Of a stretch of 64,000 nucleotides of DNA, positions 35,206 to 45,826 are shown one piece after another. The DNA is taken from contig NZ_CP039650.1 in NCBI RefSeq assembly GCF_004923315.1, forward strand, positions 558,001 through 622,000. The letters are read 5' to 3'. The translations under genes and the position numbers were made by a program. Positions within the stretch are counted from its first letter, which is position 1; every line of letters starts with the position of its first letter. The notes under the pieces are model-generated. The model saw only the letters and a program-made list of their open reading frames with translations. It searched no databases and had not been told where the DNA came from. Source of the stretch: Azospirillum sp. TSA2s (GTDB lineage: Bacteria > Pseudomonadota > Alphaproteobacteria > Azospirillales > Azospirillaceae).

Positions 35206-37023
35206 CTACGCGACTCCGTCCGCCCGGTCGAACTGCAGCGCTGCCAGCCTCGCATAGAGGCCGCCCTGCGCCACCAGTTCGCCATGGGTGCCGGTCTCGA
35301 CCACGCGCCCCTGGTCCATCACCACGATGCGGTCGGCGTTCAGCACCGTCGCCAGCCGGTGGGCGACGATCAGCGTCGTACGGCCATGCATCAGCCGGTC
35401 GAGCGCGTCCTGCACCATCCGTTCGCTCTCGGCGTCGAGCGCGCTGGTCGCCTCGTCCAGCAGCAGCACCGGCGGGTCGCGCAGGATGGCGCGGGCGATG
35501 GCAAGGCGCTGGCGCTGACCGCCCGACAGCCGCACGCCCTTCTCGCCCAGGAAGGTGTCGAACCCCTCAGGCAGCGCATCGAGGAAGTCCAGCGCATGGG
35601 CGGCCTCGGCGGCGGCGCGCACCTCGGCGTCCGAGGCATCGGGCCGGCCGTAGCGGATGTTCTCCCAGGCGTTGGCGGAGAAGACCACCGGATCCTGCGC
35701 CACGAGGCCCAGACGGCGGCGCACCTCCACCGGGTCCGCGTCGCGCAGTTCGACCCCGTCGAGCCGCACCGAACCGGCCTGCGGGTCGTAATAGCGCAGC
35801 AGAAGCTGGAACACCGTCGATTTCCCGGCGCCCGACGGACCGACCAGCGCCACCCGCTCGCCCGGCTTCACATCCAGCGAGAAACCCTCCAGCGCCGCCC
35901 AATCGGGCCGCGACGGGTAATGGAAGCGGACGGAATCGAAGGACAGCGCCCCCGCCGCCGGAAGCGGCAGCGGCTTCGGCACGGCGGGAGCGCGGATTTC
36001 CGACTCGACGGACAGCAGGCTGAACAGCCGCTCGGTCGCGCCGGCGGCGCGCTGCAGGTCGCCGATCACCTCGCTGATGGCGCCGACCGATCCGGCGACC
36101 ACGACGGAATAGATGACGAAGGCCGACAACTCGCCCGGCGTGAGCCGCCCGGCCACCACGTCATGGCCGCCGATCCACAGGATGATGCCGACGGCGCCGA
36201 ACACCAGAACGATGACGATCACCGTCATCACCGCCCGCACGCGCACGCGGCGGATGGCGACGTCGAACGCCTCCTCCACCCGCTTGCCGAACAGCGCCCG
36301 GTCGATGGCCTCATGGGTGAAGGCCTGGACCGTGCGGATGGCGGCCAGCGTCTCCTCCACGAAGGATCCGATGTCGGCGATGCGGTCCTGGCTGTCGCGC
36401 GACAGCTTGCGCACCCGCCGGCCGAAGAAAATGATCGGCGCCACCACCAGCGGAACCACCAGCGCCACCAGCCCGGTCAGCTTGGGCGAGGTGATCAGCA
36501 GCATGCCGGTGCCGCCCAGGAACAGCAGCGCGTTGCGCAGCGCGATGGAGGCCGACGAGCCGACCACCACCTGCAGCAGGGTGGTGTCGGTGGTCAGGCG
36601 CGACAGGATCTCGCCGGTCTTGGTCGTCTCGAAGAATCCCGGCGACAGGGTCAGCACATGGTCGTAGACGGCGCGCCGGATGTCGGCGACCACCCGCTCG
36701 CCGATCCAGCTGACCAGATAGAAGCGGCCATAGGTGGAGGCCGCCATCAGCGCGATCACCCCCAGCAGCACCAGCAGCGCCCGGTCGAGCAGCGAGGTGT
36801 CGCCGCCGGCGAAGCCCTGGTCGATCAGCACCCGCATCCCCTGCCCCAGCCCCAGCACGGTACCGGCGGCCACGGTCAGCGCCACCATGGCGCCCAGGAT
36901 CCGCCATTTGTAAGGAAGCAGGAACGGCACCAGACGGCGCAGCGGTCCAAGGTCGCGGCGGCGGGTATCCGCCTCGCCACGGGCGGAGGCGGCGATCATG
37001 TCGGGGGAGGGTTGGCGAGCCAC
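35206..37023 (-). CDS. MsbA-family ABC exporter (permease-ATPase half transporter)
   Basis: 605 residues: a six-helix transmembrane domain (about 30-320, including LVSWIGERVVADIRRAVYDH and LSRLTTDTTLLQVVVGSSAS) fused to an ATPase domain with Walker A GPSGAGKST, Q-loop AQDPVVFS, signature LSGGQRQR, Walker B VLLLDEA and H-loop VAHRLAT. It acts as a homodimer in the inner membrane to export lipids or amphipathic compounds. The sequence is of the group often called ABC transporter transmembrane domain protein, not clearly the essential MsbA. It may form a unit with the ABC-2 permease gene downstream. Confidence 0.9.
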   Translation of the reverse strand: MARQPSPDMIAASARGEADTRRRDLGPLRRLVPFLLPYKWRILGAMVALTVAAGTVLGLGQGMRVLIDQGFAGGDTSLLDRALLVLLGVIALMAASTYGRFYLVSWIGERVVADIRRAVYDHVLTLSPGFFETTKTGEILSRLTTDTTLLQVVVGSSASIALRNALLFLGGTGMLLITSPKLTGLVALVVPLVVAPIIFFGRRVRKLSRDSQDRIADIGSFVEETLAAIRTVQAFTHEAIDRALFGKRVEEAFDVAIRRVRVRAVMTVIVIVLVFGAVGIILWIGGHDVVAGRLTPGELSAFVIYSVVVAGSVGAISEVIGDLQRAAGATERLFSLLSVESEIRAPAVPKPLPLPAAGALSFDSVRFHYPSRPDWAALEGFSLDVKPGERVALVGPSGAGKSTVFQLLLRYYDPQAGSVRLDGVELRDADPVEVRRRLGLVAQDPVVFSANAWENIRYGRPDASDAEVRAAAEAAHALDFLDALPEGFDTFLGEKGVRLSGGQRQRLAIARAILRDPPVLLLDEATSALDAESERMVQDALDRLMHGRTTLIVAHRLATVLNADRIVVMDQGRVVETGTHGELVAQGGLYARLAALQFDRADGVA

Positions 37024-37232
37024 GCGTTTCCCGCTTGTCTGTTGGGGGTATTGATGCGGATCGCTGGCATATAGCGCGGTAAAGGGATGCCAACAAGGCG
37101 ACGAACAGGCGAAACCGCCCCGAAAATGGCCGCGGAGCCCGCCGCGGACATCCTCAACGAGGCGAGATTCCGGGGTTGCGCCGGGGAGGGGGTTTTGGTA
37201 TAGACGCCGCTCGCTTTGCAGGAACCCCGGCC

Positions 37233-37457
37233 ATGAAGACTGACATCCATCCCGACTATCACGAGATCACCGTGGTCATGACCGACGGCAGCTCGTTCAC
37301 GACCCGCTCCACCATGGGCAAGCCGGGCGACACGCTGCGCCTCGACATCGACCCGAAGTCGCACCCGGCCTGGACCGGTGTGCAGAAGCTGCTGGACACC
37401 GGCGGGCAGATCGCCAAGTTCAACAAGCGCTTCGCGAACTTCGGCCTCAAGAAGTAA
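37233..37457 (+). CDS. rpmE: 50S ribosomal protein L31
   Basis: 74 residues, [20 protein letters not shown] with the middle [20 protein letters not shown] and end [13 protein letters not shown]. The zinc-binding CxxC motif is absent, as in the zinc-free type common in alphaproteobacteria. The in-frame frame opens earlier, but [10 protein letters not shown] is the family start. Confidence 0.95.
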   Translation: MKTDIHPDYHEITVVMTDGSSFTTRSTMGKPGDTLRLDIDPKSHPAWTGVQKLLDTGGQIAKFNKRFANFGLKK

Positions 37458-37485
37458 GCGTTACCGCGCTTCTATCCTGCCGATG

Positions 37486-37522
37486 CGAAAAGGGCGTCCG
37501 ACCGGTTCGGACGCCCTTTTCG
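37486..37522. terminator. Terminator between rpmE and rcdA
   Basis: Perfect 16-bp stem: CGAAAAGGGCGTCCGA (37486-37501) with its complement at 37507-37522. The A-rich start and TTTT end allow it to terminate both convergent genes. Confidence 0.9.
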
Positions 37523-37548
37523 TTTGCGCATGATCCGCAGTGAAACCG

Positions 37549-37974
37549 TTACCCCACCGCCGCCGCGGCCTCGCGCTCCACATCGGCGCGGACCATGGCA
37601 TCGAGCCGGTGGACGCGCATGTACAGGCTGTGGCTGCGCTCCAGCAGGCTGCGCAGGCCGGACGGCAAATCCTCGTTGTCGGGGCCGCTGGGATCGGAAC
37701 AGATTTCGCCGCCGGACAGCGCGAAATCCTCGCTCGCCGCCTGCTCCTTCGTCATCTCGCCGGCATGCACGGCCTTCTGCGCCAGCAGCCACGCCATCAC
37801 CTGGGTCAGGCGGCTGGTCACCCGCATGGATTCGTAGGAGATCTGAAGACGCACCTGCGGCGGCAGCTTCCGATGTTCGGCCGCATCATGATAGGCGATG
37901 TAATTCCGCGCCTCGATCAAGAGGGCCATCGTCTCGTCGTAGGGACCGTTGAAGAAGAAGGTGTGCGAAGTCAT
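37549..37974 (-). CDS. rcdA: DUF1465 protein, RcdA-like (regulator of CtrA degradation)
   Basis: 141-residue helical protein of the DUF1465/RcdA family: ESMRVTSRLTQVMAWLLAQK, then AVHAGEMTKEQAASEDFALS and SGLRSLLERSHSLYMRVHRLD. In Caulobacter, RcdA is an adaptor that works with CpdR and ClpXP to deliver CtrA for destruction during the cell cycle. The gene name rests on family membership; the role here is inferred. Divergent from hsp20. Confidence 0.75.
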   Translation of the reverse strand: MTSHTFFFNGPYDETMALLIEARNYIAYHDAAEHRKLPPQVRLQISYESMRVTSRLTQVMAWLLAQKAVHAGEMTKEQAASEDFALSGGEICSDPSGPDNEDLPSGLRSLLERSHSLYMRVHRLDAMVRADVEREAAAAVG

Positions 37975-38102
37975 GGTCGTCGGCCCCCTCCTGCGGACTT
38001 ACGGCCCTAGCGTGAGCCTTGCCGCAACTGATTAACAATTGGTGACCGGGCGGCACCCGGCAACCCCAGGCGGGGATTGACCGGTCTTGGTGGGTCCGCC
38101 CT

Positions 38103-38130
38103 CTTGAACAGGGAAAAGCGTCGATTATCT
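38103..38130 (+). promoter_or_regulatory. RpoH (sigma-32)-like promoter of hsp20
   Basis: CTTG at 38103-38106, 17-nt spacer, then ATTATCT (38124-38130). This matches the alphaproteobacterial RpoH consensus CTTG-N17-CYTATNT at all but one position of the -10 box. Lies upstream of the ROSE-type leader. Confidence 0.75.
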
Positions 38131-38141
38131 CTCGCTCGTCC

Positions 38142-38252
38142 GGCGGATGCCCATACGGGGTCCGCCATCAAACCGGCCCTTGGGCCAGCCCTCAGAGGAC
38201 CGACCGATGCCGTGGTCCTCGACGGCCGTATCGCTCTTTCGGAGGATATGTC
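38142..38252 (+). promoter_or_regulatory. ROSE-type RNA thermometer in the hsp20 leader
   Basis: Four successive hairpins. I: GGCGGA/TCCGCC (38142-38166). II: GGCCC/GGGCC (38175-38186). III: GAGGACC/GGTCCTC (38195-38220). IV: ATCGCTCTTTCGGAGGAT (38230-38247). Hairpin IV contains the UCGCU (UYGCU) motif pairing with the AGGA Shine-Dalgarno, with one bulged G, the hallmark of ROSE elements. It ends 5 nt before the hsp20 start and would block ribosomes at low temperature and melt on heat. Confidence 0.8.
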
Positions 38253-38729
38253 ATGCGTAGCTACGACCTTTCGCCGCTGTTCCGTTCCACCGTCGGTTTC
38301 GACCGCCTGTCGCGTCTGCTGGAGACCGCGACCACCGGTGACGAGGCGGCATCCTATCCGCCCTACAACATCGAAAAGCTGAGCGAGGATTCGTACCGGA
38401 TCACCATGGCCGTCGCCGGCTTTGGACTGGACGACCTCAACATCGTCGCTCACCAGAACTCGTTGACCGTCACGGGTAAAGCTAAGAAGGACGAGCCGAC
38501 CGGCCAATTCCTCTACCGGGGTATCGCCGGCCGCGCGTTCGAGCGCCGCTTTCAGCTGGCCGATTTCATCAAGGTGACCAACGCGTCTCTTCAGAATGGC
38601 CTTCTGCACATCGAGCTGGCGCGCGAGGTACCCGAAGCGATGAAGCCGCGGAGCATTCCGATCGTCACCGCCGCCGGCAGCGACGCGGTGGAGGTCGAGA
38701 CTCCCGCGCTGACCCAGCAGGCGGCCTGA
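38253..38729 (+). CDS. Small heat-shock protein (Hsp20/IbpA family)
   Basis: 158 residues. The N-terminal arm MRSYDLSPLFRSTVGFDRLS is typical of class A rhizobial/IbpA-type sHSPs. The alpha-crystallin domain has YPPYNIEKLSEDSYRITMAV and the conserved GIAGRAFERRFQLADFIKV, and the C-terminal IPI motif (RSIPIV, IXI) is present. It is an ATP-independent holdase in the cytoplasm. Expression should be controlled by the upstream RpoH-like promoter and the ROSE leader. Confidence 0.93.
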   Translation: MRSYDLSPLFRSTVGFDRLSRLLETATTGDEAASYPPYNIEKLSEDSYRITMAVAGFGLDDLNIVAHQNSLTVTGKAKKDEPTGQFLYRGIAGRAFERRFQLADFIKVTNASLQNGLLHIELAREVPEAMKPRSIPIVTAAGSDAVEVETPALTQQAA

Positions 38730-38768
38730 CGCCTGACACGGTCCGTCCGCCCCTGAAGCGGACATGAG

Positions 38769-38799
38769 AACGGCGCCCCGGACCATCCGGGGCGCCGTT
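38769..38799. terminator. Terminator after hsp20
   Basis: 14-bp perfect stem AACGGCGCCCCGGA/TCCGGGGCGCCGTT with a 3-nt loop, ending in TTTCC. It lies between hsp20 and the convergent membrane-protein gene. Confidence 0.85.
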
Positions 38800-38827
38800 T
38801 CCTTTGCCGGCAATTCGGACTTCGGAT

Positions 38828-39490
38828 TCAGGCGCGTGGGAAGTTGTCCGGCGGCGCCAGCACCCACTCCGCATAGCCGGCGCGCATCAGCTCATAGGCG
38901 GCGACCAGCCCGGCCGCGCCGGCATAGGCGGTGACCAGCACCTGCTCCGGCGACACCTGCGCCCCGAAGCCGATCAGCAGAGCCCCCAGGAACGGCCCGC
39001 CGAGCAGAAATGCCGCCAGCCACAGCGGTTCGGCCGACAGCCAGGCGCCGAGCACCGCGCGGGTTCTTTGCGACAGGCGCAGCAGCCCGCCGGCCTTGGC
39101 GTCGAGCGCTTCCAGGCTGCCGGCGCGCAGTTCCGCCAACCGCCGGCCGTCGGCGTCGATGAAGACGACCTCCACCTTCATGCCGTGACGGCGAACCGAG
39201 GCTCGCACCGAGTCGCCGAGCCTCGTTTCCAGCAGGATCGCATTGCCGCCCAGCGCCGGCAACGCATCGCGCACCTCCTCCGGCGGCTCGCCCCACTCGC
39301 GCAAGGCCTCCAGGATGACCCGGGGATCGTCGCAGGGGATCGCATCCATATGAATGACCCGCCCCTGCGGCGCCGTCACCTTCAGGATCAGCACCTGCTC
39401 CGCCGGATCATGAGTGCCTTCGACGCGCAGGCCGCCCTCCACGACATAGGAGAATCGCAGGCATCCATCACGGCGGCTGAGCGTGTTCAT
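38828..39490 (-). CDS. Hypothetical protein with C-terminal membrane helices
   Basis: 220 residues, family not recognised. Residues 1-150 form a soluble domain (GTHDPAEQVLILKVTAPQ, then LREWGEPPEEVRDALPALGG). Two hydrophobic helices follow (AEPLWLAAFLLGGPFLGALL and VLVTAYAGAAGLVAAYELM). The topology suggests a cytoplasmic domain anchored in the inner membrane. Lies between the hsp20 terminator and tRNA-Ser. Confidence 0.6.
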   Translation of the reverse strand: MNTLSRRDGCLRFSYVVEGGLRVEGTHDPAEQVLILKVTAPQGRVIHMDAIPCDDPRVILEALREWGEPPEEVRDALPALGGNAILLETRLGDSVRASVRRHGMKVEVVFIDADGRRLAELRAGSLEALDAKAGGLLRLSQRTRAVLGAWLSAEPLWLAAFLLGGPFLGALLIGFGAQVSPEQVLVTAYAGAAGLVAAYELMRAGYAEWVLAPPDNFPRA

Positions 39491-39660
39491 GGCGGCACCC
39501 CTCCGGTCGCACCCCTGGCGGATCGCACCATAGGGATCTTGAGCGTTGGTTATCTGGGCGTTGGCGTTGACATGACCAACAAACCAGCCGGGGGAACGGC
39601 CATCGCGACGGACCGGCGAAAAAGGGGAAACCCGACCGGCCGAGGCGGCATCCGGGCATG

Positions 39661-39693
39661 AAAAAAGCGCCTAGCCGGTCCGGCTGGCGCTTT
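39661..39693 (-). terminator. Intrinsic terminator of tRNA-Ser
   Basis: On the minus strand AAGCGCCAGCCGG, a short loop, then CCGGCTAGGCGC is followed by TTTTTT (39661-39666). It lies 33 nt past the tRNA-Ser 3' end. Confidence 0.9.
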
Positions 39694-39725
39694 CCGCTAT
39701 CTTCTCTCTCTCAGAAGAGAGAGAA

Positions 39726-39815
39726 TGGCGGATGGGGGGAGATTCGAACTCCCGATACCCGTGAGGGTATGCCGCATTTCGAGTGCGGTGCATTCAACCG
39801 CTCTGCCACCCATCC
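39726..39815 (-). tRNA. tRNA-Ser (anticodon CGA)
   Basis: 90-nt minus-strand tRNA with a long variable arm. Acceptor GGATGGG pairs with CCCATCC, discriminator G, encoded CCA. Anticodon loop CTCGAAA reads CGA; T arm GGAGTTCGAATCTCC. Confidence 0.96.
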
Positions 39816-39914
39816 GCTGCCCCGTTTGGCGGGGTGGGCGGAACCTATATAAACGCCTTCGGGCGTGCAAGCCTTTTTTGCAGAAAAATGCGAAGGCCTT
39901 GGCCCGCATCCCTG

Positions 39915-39942
39915 TTGACTCTCAGCCCCTCCTGAGTATAGA
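39915..39942 (+). promoter_or_regulatory. Sigma-70-type promoter of rplU-rpmA
   Basis: TTGACT (39915-39920), 16-nt spacer, TATAGA (39937-39942), about 80 nt before the rplU start. Near-consensus in an otherwise GC-rich region. Confidence 0.75.
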
Positions 39943-39958
39943 TCGTCGCTCCCATGAA

Positions 39959-39993
39959 CGGGCTTGCGCATCGAACGGTGGGCGAGAAGCCCG
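39959..39993 (+). other. Hairpin in the rplU leader
   Basis: CGGGCTT (39959-39965) pairs with AAGCCCG (39987-39993) across a 21-nt loop, in the 5' untranslated region between the promoter and rplU. Possible L21 autoregulatory leader; no known motif was recognised. Confidence 0.35.
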
Positions 39994-40023
39994 CCGTTTG
40001 TTTTGACATAGGCAGTGACGACA

Positions 40024-40341
40024 ATGTTTGCAGTGATCCGCACCGGCGGCAAGCAGTACAAGGTCGCCAATGGCGACGTGATCCGTGTTGAGAAGCTCGA
40101 GGCCGATGCTGGCGCCTCCATCACGCTCGATGACGTGCTGATGGTCGGCGACGCAGGCAACACCACCATCGGCACCCCGACCGTGGCCGGCGCCTCGGTC
40201 GTCGCCGAGGTCGTCGCCCAGGACCGCGGCCCGAAGATCATCGTCTTCAAGAAGAAGCGCCGCCAGAACTACCGCCGCAAGAACGGCCACCGCCAGGACC
40301 TGACCGTCCTGCGCATCACCGGCATCAACGGCGCGGCCTGA
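40024..40341 (+). CDS. rplU: 50S ribosomal protein L21
   Basis: 105 residues: [20 protein letters not shown] at the start, [20 protein letters not shown] and [17 protein letters not shown] at the end, matching L21 throughout. The ATG at 40024 is preferred over the in-frame GTG at 40015, because L21 proteins begin MFAVI. It is followed by rpmA after 55 bp, the usual order. Confidence 0.97.
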   Translation: MFAVIRTGGKQYKVANGDVIRVEKLEADAGASITLDDVLMVGDAGNTTIGTPTVAGASVVAEVVAQDRGPKIIVFKKKRRQNYRRKNGHRQDLTVLRITGINGAA

Positions 40342-40396
40342 TCCGGGTTCTCCGGTCGGGCTTCCAGGCGCATCTTCAGTTTAGGAGCAACACCCC

Positions 40397-40684
40397 ATGG
40401 CACACAAAAAGGCAGGCGGCTCGTCCCGCAACGGCCGTGACTCCGCCGGTCGCCGTCTCGGCGTGAAGCGTTTCGGTGGCGAGAACGTCGTCTCCGGCAA
40501 CATCATCGTCCGTCAGCGTGGCACCAAGTTCCACCCGGGCGAGAACGTCGGCATCGGCCGCGACCACACCCTGTTCGCGATGGCCAATGGCCAGGTTTAC
40601 TTCAAGCACAGCTCGAACGGCCGCACCTTCGTGAACGTCGTTCCGGCCAACGACCAGGAAGTTCCGGCCGTCGCTGCCGAGTAA
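40397..40684 (+). CDS. rpmA: 50S ribosomal protein L27
   Basis: 95 residues. [20 protein letters not shown] is the conserved N-terminal extension that reaches the peptidyl-transferase centre; [20 protein letters not shown] follows. No cleavable Firmicutes-type leader. Co-transcribed with rplU. Confidence 0.97.
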   Translation: MAHKKAGGSSRNGRDSAGRRLGVKRFGGENVVSGNIIVRQRGTKFHPGENVGIGRDHTLFAMANGQVYFKHSSNGRTFVNVVPANDQEVPAVAAE

Positions 40685-40691
40685 CCTCTAA

Positions 40692-43250
<2,559 letters not shown>

Positions 43251-43254
<4 letters not shown>

Positions 43255-43904
43255 CCGTGATGTCGCGCACCCCGATCCGCGCCATCCTGTGGGACATCGA
43301 CGGCACGCTGATGGACAGCGAGCCCTGGCACCAGCAGATCACCGTCGACGTCTGCCGCGGCTACGGCCATGAGCTGAGCGACGAGGATTGCCGGTCGATG
43401 CATGGCGTGGCGTTCCGCGAGATCTACGCCGCGCTGCACGCCCGCCGTCCCTTCCCCATCGACCTGCACGCCTGGGCCGAAGAGATCAACGCTCAGTATG
43501 TCGCCCGCGTCGATCAGGTGCGTCCGCGCGACGGCGCCTTCGCCCTGGTGGAGGCCTTCGCCGCCCGCGGGCTGGCGCAGGCGTGCGTGTCGAACGGCGG
43601 GCGCATGATCGTCGACGCCAACATGCGCGCGATGTCGATCCCGCATTTCCGCTTCAGCATCGCCCGCGAGGACGTCGCCAACGGCAAGCCCCATCCGGAG
43701 CCCTACCTGCTGGCCGCGAAGATGCTGGGGTTGGCACCGGAAGCCTGCGCGGTGATCGAGGACAGCCCCACCGGCGCCCGCAGCGCCAAGGCCGCCGGCA
43801 TGTTGACCATCGCCTGGCCCCAGCACCCCGCCGTGGTCTTCGACGCCGTCGACCATCTGGTGGAGGATCCCGGGTCGCTGGATTGGGATGCACTTTGCGG
43901 GTGA
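43251..43904 (+). CDS. HAD-superfamily phosphatase (beta-phosphoglucomutase-like)
   Basis: 217 residues. Motif I LWDIDGTLMDSEP (Asp15 and Asp17), motif II VSNGG, motif III Lys in GKPHPEPYLLA, and motif IV VIEDSPTGARSAKAAGM. A helical cap between motifs I and II makes this subclass I, like phosphoglycolate and beta-phosphoglucomutase-type phosphatases. Substrate unknown. The GTG at 43251 overlaps the proB stop (GTGA); an ATG at 43260 is an alternative. Likely co-transcribed with obgE-proB. Confidence 0.88.
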
Positions 43905-43926
43905 GGGATTTCCGCAGGTTTCCCCC

Positions 43927-44505
43927 TCAATCCAACGTCCACTTTGCCATCTGCGGAAACGGCGGCAGCCCGTTGTCCCCCATATAGGCGAACATTCCCG
44001 CATAGCCGGTGAAGCCGGCCTGCGCCAGATTGATCAGGCCTAAATGGGTCCCCTGCTCGATCCAAGCCTGCATCGGGTGGGTGCCCTGATAGTCGTGGTA
44101 TTGGTAGGATCCGGGGAAGAACAGGCATTCCTGCGGCAGGCCCAGATACTGGACCACGGCATAGGACCAGGCCTGCGACATGAACTCGCCCTGGCGGGCG
44201 GCACGGGTCAGGATCGGATCGGGGGTGCCGTCGCGCGCGGTCTGGTCGGCGAGGATGGCGTCGATGTCCGTCTGCACGTCGCGGTTCAGCAACGGCCAGT
44301 ACCGGCGCGGCATGACCATGATGTGGCCGGCCTCGTGCAGCAGGTCGCCCGGTCCCTTCAGGGTCTCCGGATCGACATGGAGCGCGCCGGCATGGATGAT
44401 CACGCCGGGCAGGAAGCCGTCGCGCCCGCCCTCGCCATATTCCACCTGCATGCCGATCCCGCGCAGGAAGGCGACGATGGGTTCCAGCGCTTCGGGGTGA
44501 TACAT
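43927..44505 (-). CDS. Hypothetical protein with HEAGH metal-binding motif
   Basis: 192 residues starting MYHPEALEPIVAFLRGIG. LLHEAGHIMVMPRRYW contains HExxH, which suggests a metal site of the metallopeptidase type, but no third ligand is evident. FMSQAWSYAVVQYLGLPQEC and HPMQAWIEQGTHLGLINLAQ lie downstream. No signal peptide. An earlier in-frame ATG at 44550 would add 15 residues. Family not recognised. Confidence 0.6.
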   Translation of the reverse strand: MYHPEALEPIVAFLRGIGMQVEYGEGGRDGFLPGVIIHAGALHVDPETLKGPGDLLHEAGHIMVMPRRYWPLLNRDVQTDIDAILADQTARDGTPDPILTRAARQGEFMSQAWSYAVVQYLGLPQECLFFPGSYQYHDYQGTHPMQAWIEQGTHLGLINLAQAGFTGYAGMFAYMGDNGLPPFPQMAKWTLD

Positions 44506-44641
44506 CCGCCCTCTCCACCAATTCGAAATTCGGTCGAGATATTCGCGCAACGGACGTAATCAGGCAAGCCGCACACGGAAAGTCGCCCGATGCGCGTTGT
44601 CGCATCGGGCGGTTCCGTCGCAACCTCTATTTCTGGGGCCG

Positions 44642-45811
44642 CTATTTCTGGATGTTGACCACCGCCGACGCCGGGGCCAGCGCGATGCCGCGGTCGGCCA
44701 GCGAGGTCAGCCACAAATTGAGACGCTCGATCGTCGTCGGATAGGGAGAGGCGAAACCGACGGCGGCGCCGTTGGTCTTGGCCAGTTCCTCCAGTTCGCG
44801 CAGCTGGTCGTCGATGGCGCCGCGCGATAGGTCGCGGTCGATGACGCGGTCGCCCAACGCCCGCGGCACGCCGGCCAGATTGGCGAGCGGCCCGGCCACG
44901 CTCTTCGGATTGACCCGCGAATCGACCAGCAGCAGGCCACGCGCCTTCAGCACGTCGATCACCGGCTGCATCGCCGCCGGGTTGGCGGTGAATTTGCTGC
45001 CGGTGGTGCTGGTGATCCCGACATAGCCAACCGCCTTGCCCAGAGACCATTCCAGCCGTTCGACATTGCGGTCGGGGCCCAGCATGGTCAGCAGCGCATT
45101 CGGGCCGGGATCGTCGCGCGGGTAGTTCAGCGGCTCCATCGGCACCGACAGCATCACCTCGTGACCCTTGGTGCGCGCCCGCTCGACCCAATCGTCCAGC
45201 CGCTCGGCATAGGGCAGGAAGGCCAGCGTGATGCCGGGCGGCAGCTTCGCCAGCGCATTGCCGGTGGTGACGCCGCTGAGCCCAAGATCGGACATGACGA
45301 TGGCGATGCGCGGCCGCTTGTCGGTCGCCGGGAAGGGCCGGGCATAGACCTGCCAGGGCTTGCGCCCATCCTGGGCGATGCGCGGCAGCGGACCGTTGCG
45401 GCTGTCCTCCACCAGACCCGGCACCGGCGCCGGGACCAGCGTCACCGCCGCCGCCGGAACGCCCGGCAGGGGCAGCGGGGCGGCGTCGGTGGGCAAAGGC
45501 GCCGCCGGCGCGGCGGCCTTGGGTTCCGGCACCGGTGGCGGCGGCAGCGGAGCGACCGCCACCGTCGCTGCCGGAATCGATGCCTGCCAGGCCTCCCGCG
45601 TCGCCTCGCCGTTCAAGGCCAGCCAGCCGGCCAGCCCGCCACCGGCGACCGCCACCAGTGCGACGGCAGCCAGCAACGGCTTGGACAGCGGTTTGCGCGG
45701 CCGTCCCGCCGAATCGCCTCCATTGCGGCGGAAACGGCGCAGCCAGCCGAGTCCGGGGCGCAGACCCCGGACATCGAACCGCAAACGACCCAGCAGGGCG
45801 GGAGCCTTCAC
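44642..45811 (-). CDS. Divergent polysaccharide deacetylase family protein
   Basis: 389 residues. A membrane anchor near residues 44-66 (KPLLAAVALVAVAGGGLAGW) is followed by a Pro/Ala-rich linker (about 80-130) and the YibQ/DUF610 domain: RPRIAIVMSDLGLSG, LPPGITLAFLPYAERLDDW, GHEVMLSVPMEPLNYPRDDP, LLLVDSRVNP, and AVGFASPYPTTIERLNLWL. The fold is of the NodB type, but the metal His pair differs and enzymatic activity is unproven. The cytoplasmic N-terminus implies a periplasmic domain. It follows ctpA in a cell-envelope cluster. Confidence 0.9.
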   Translation of the reverse strand: MKAPALLGRLRFDVRGLRPGLGWLRRFRRNGGDSAGRPRKPLSKPLLAAVALVAVAGGGLAGWLALNGEATREAWQASIPAATVAVAPLPPPPVPEPKAAAPAAPLPTDAAPLPLPGVPAAAVTLVPAPVPGLVEDSRNGPLPRIAQDGRKPWQVYARPFPATDKRPRIAIVMSDLGLSGVTTGNALAKLPPGITLAFLPYAERLDDWVERARTKGHEVMLSVPMEPLNYPRDDPGPNALLTMLGPDRNVERLEWSLGKAVGYVGITSTTGSKFTANPAAMQPVIDVLKARGLLLVDSRVNPKSVAGPLANLAGVPRALGDRVIDRDLSRGAIDDQLRELEELAKTNGAAVGFASPYPTTIERLNLWLTSLADRGIALAPASAVVNIQK

Positions 45812-45826
45812 CGTCGATTGCTCCGG

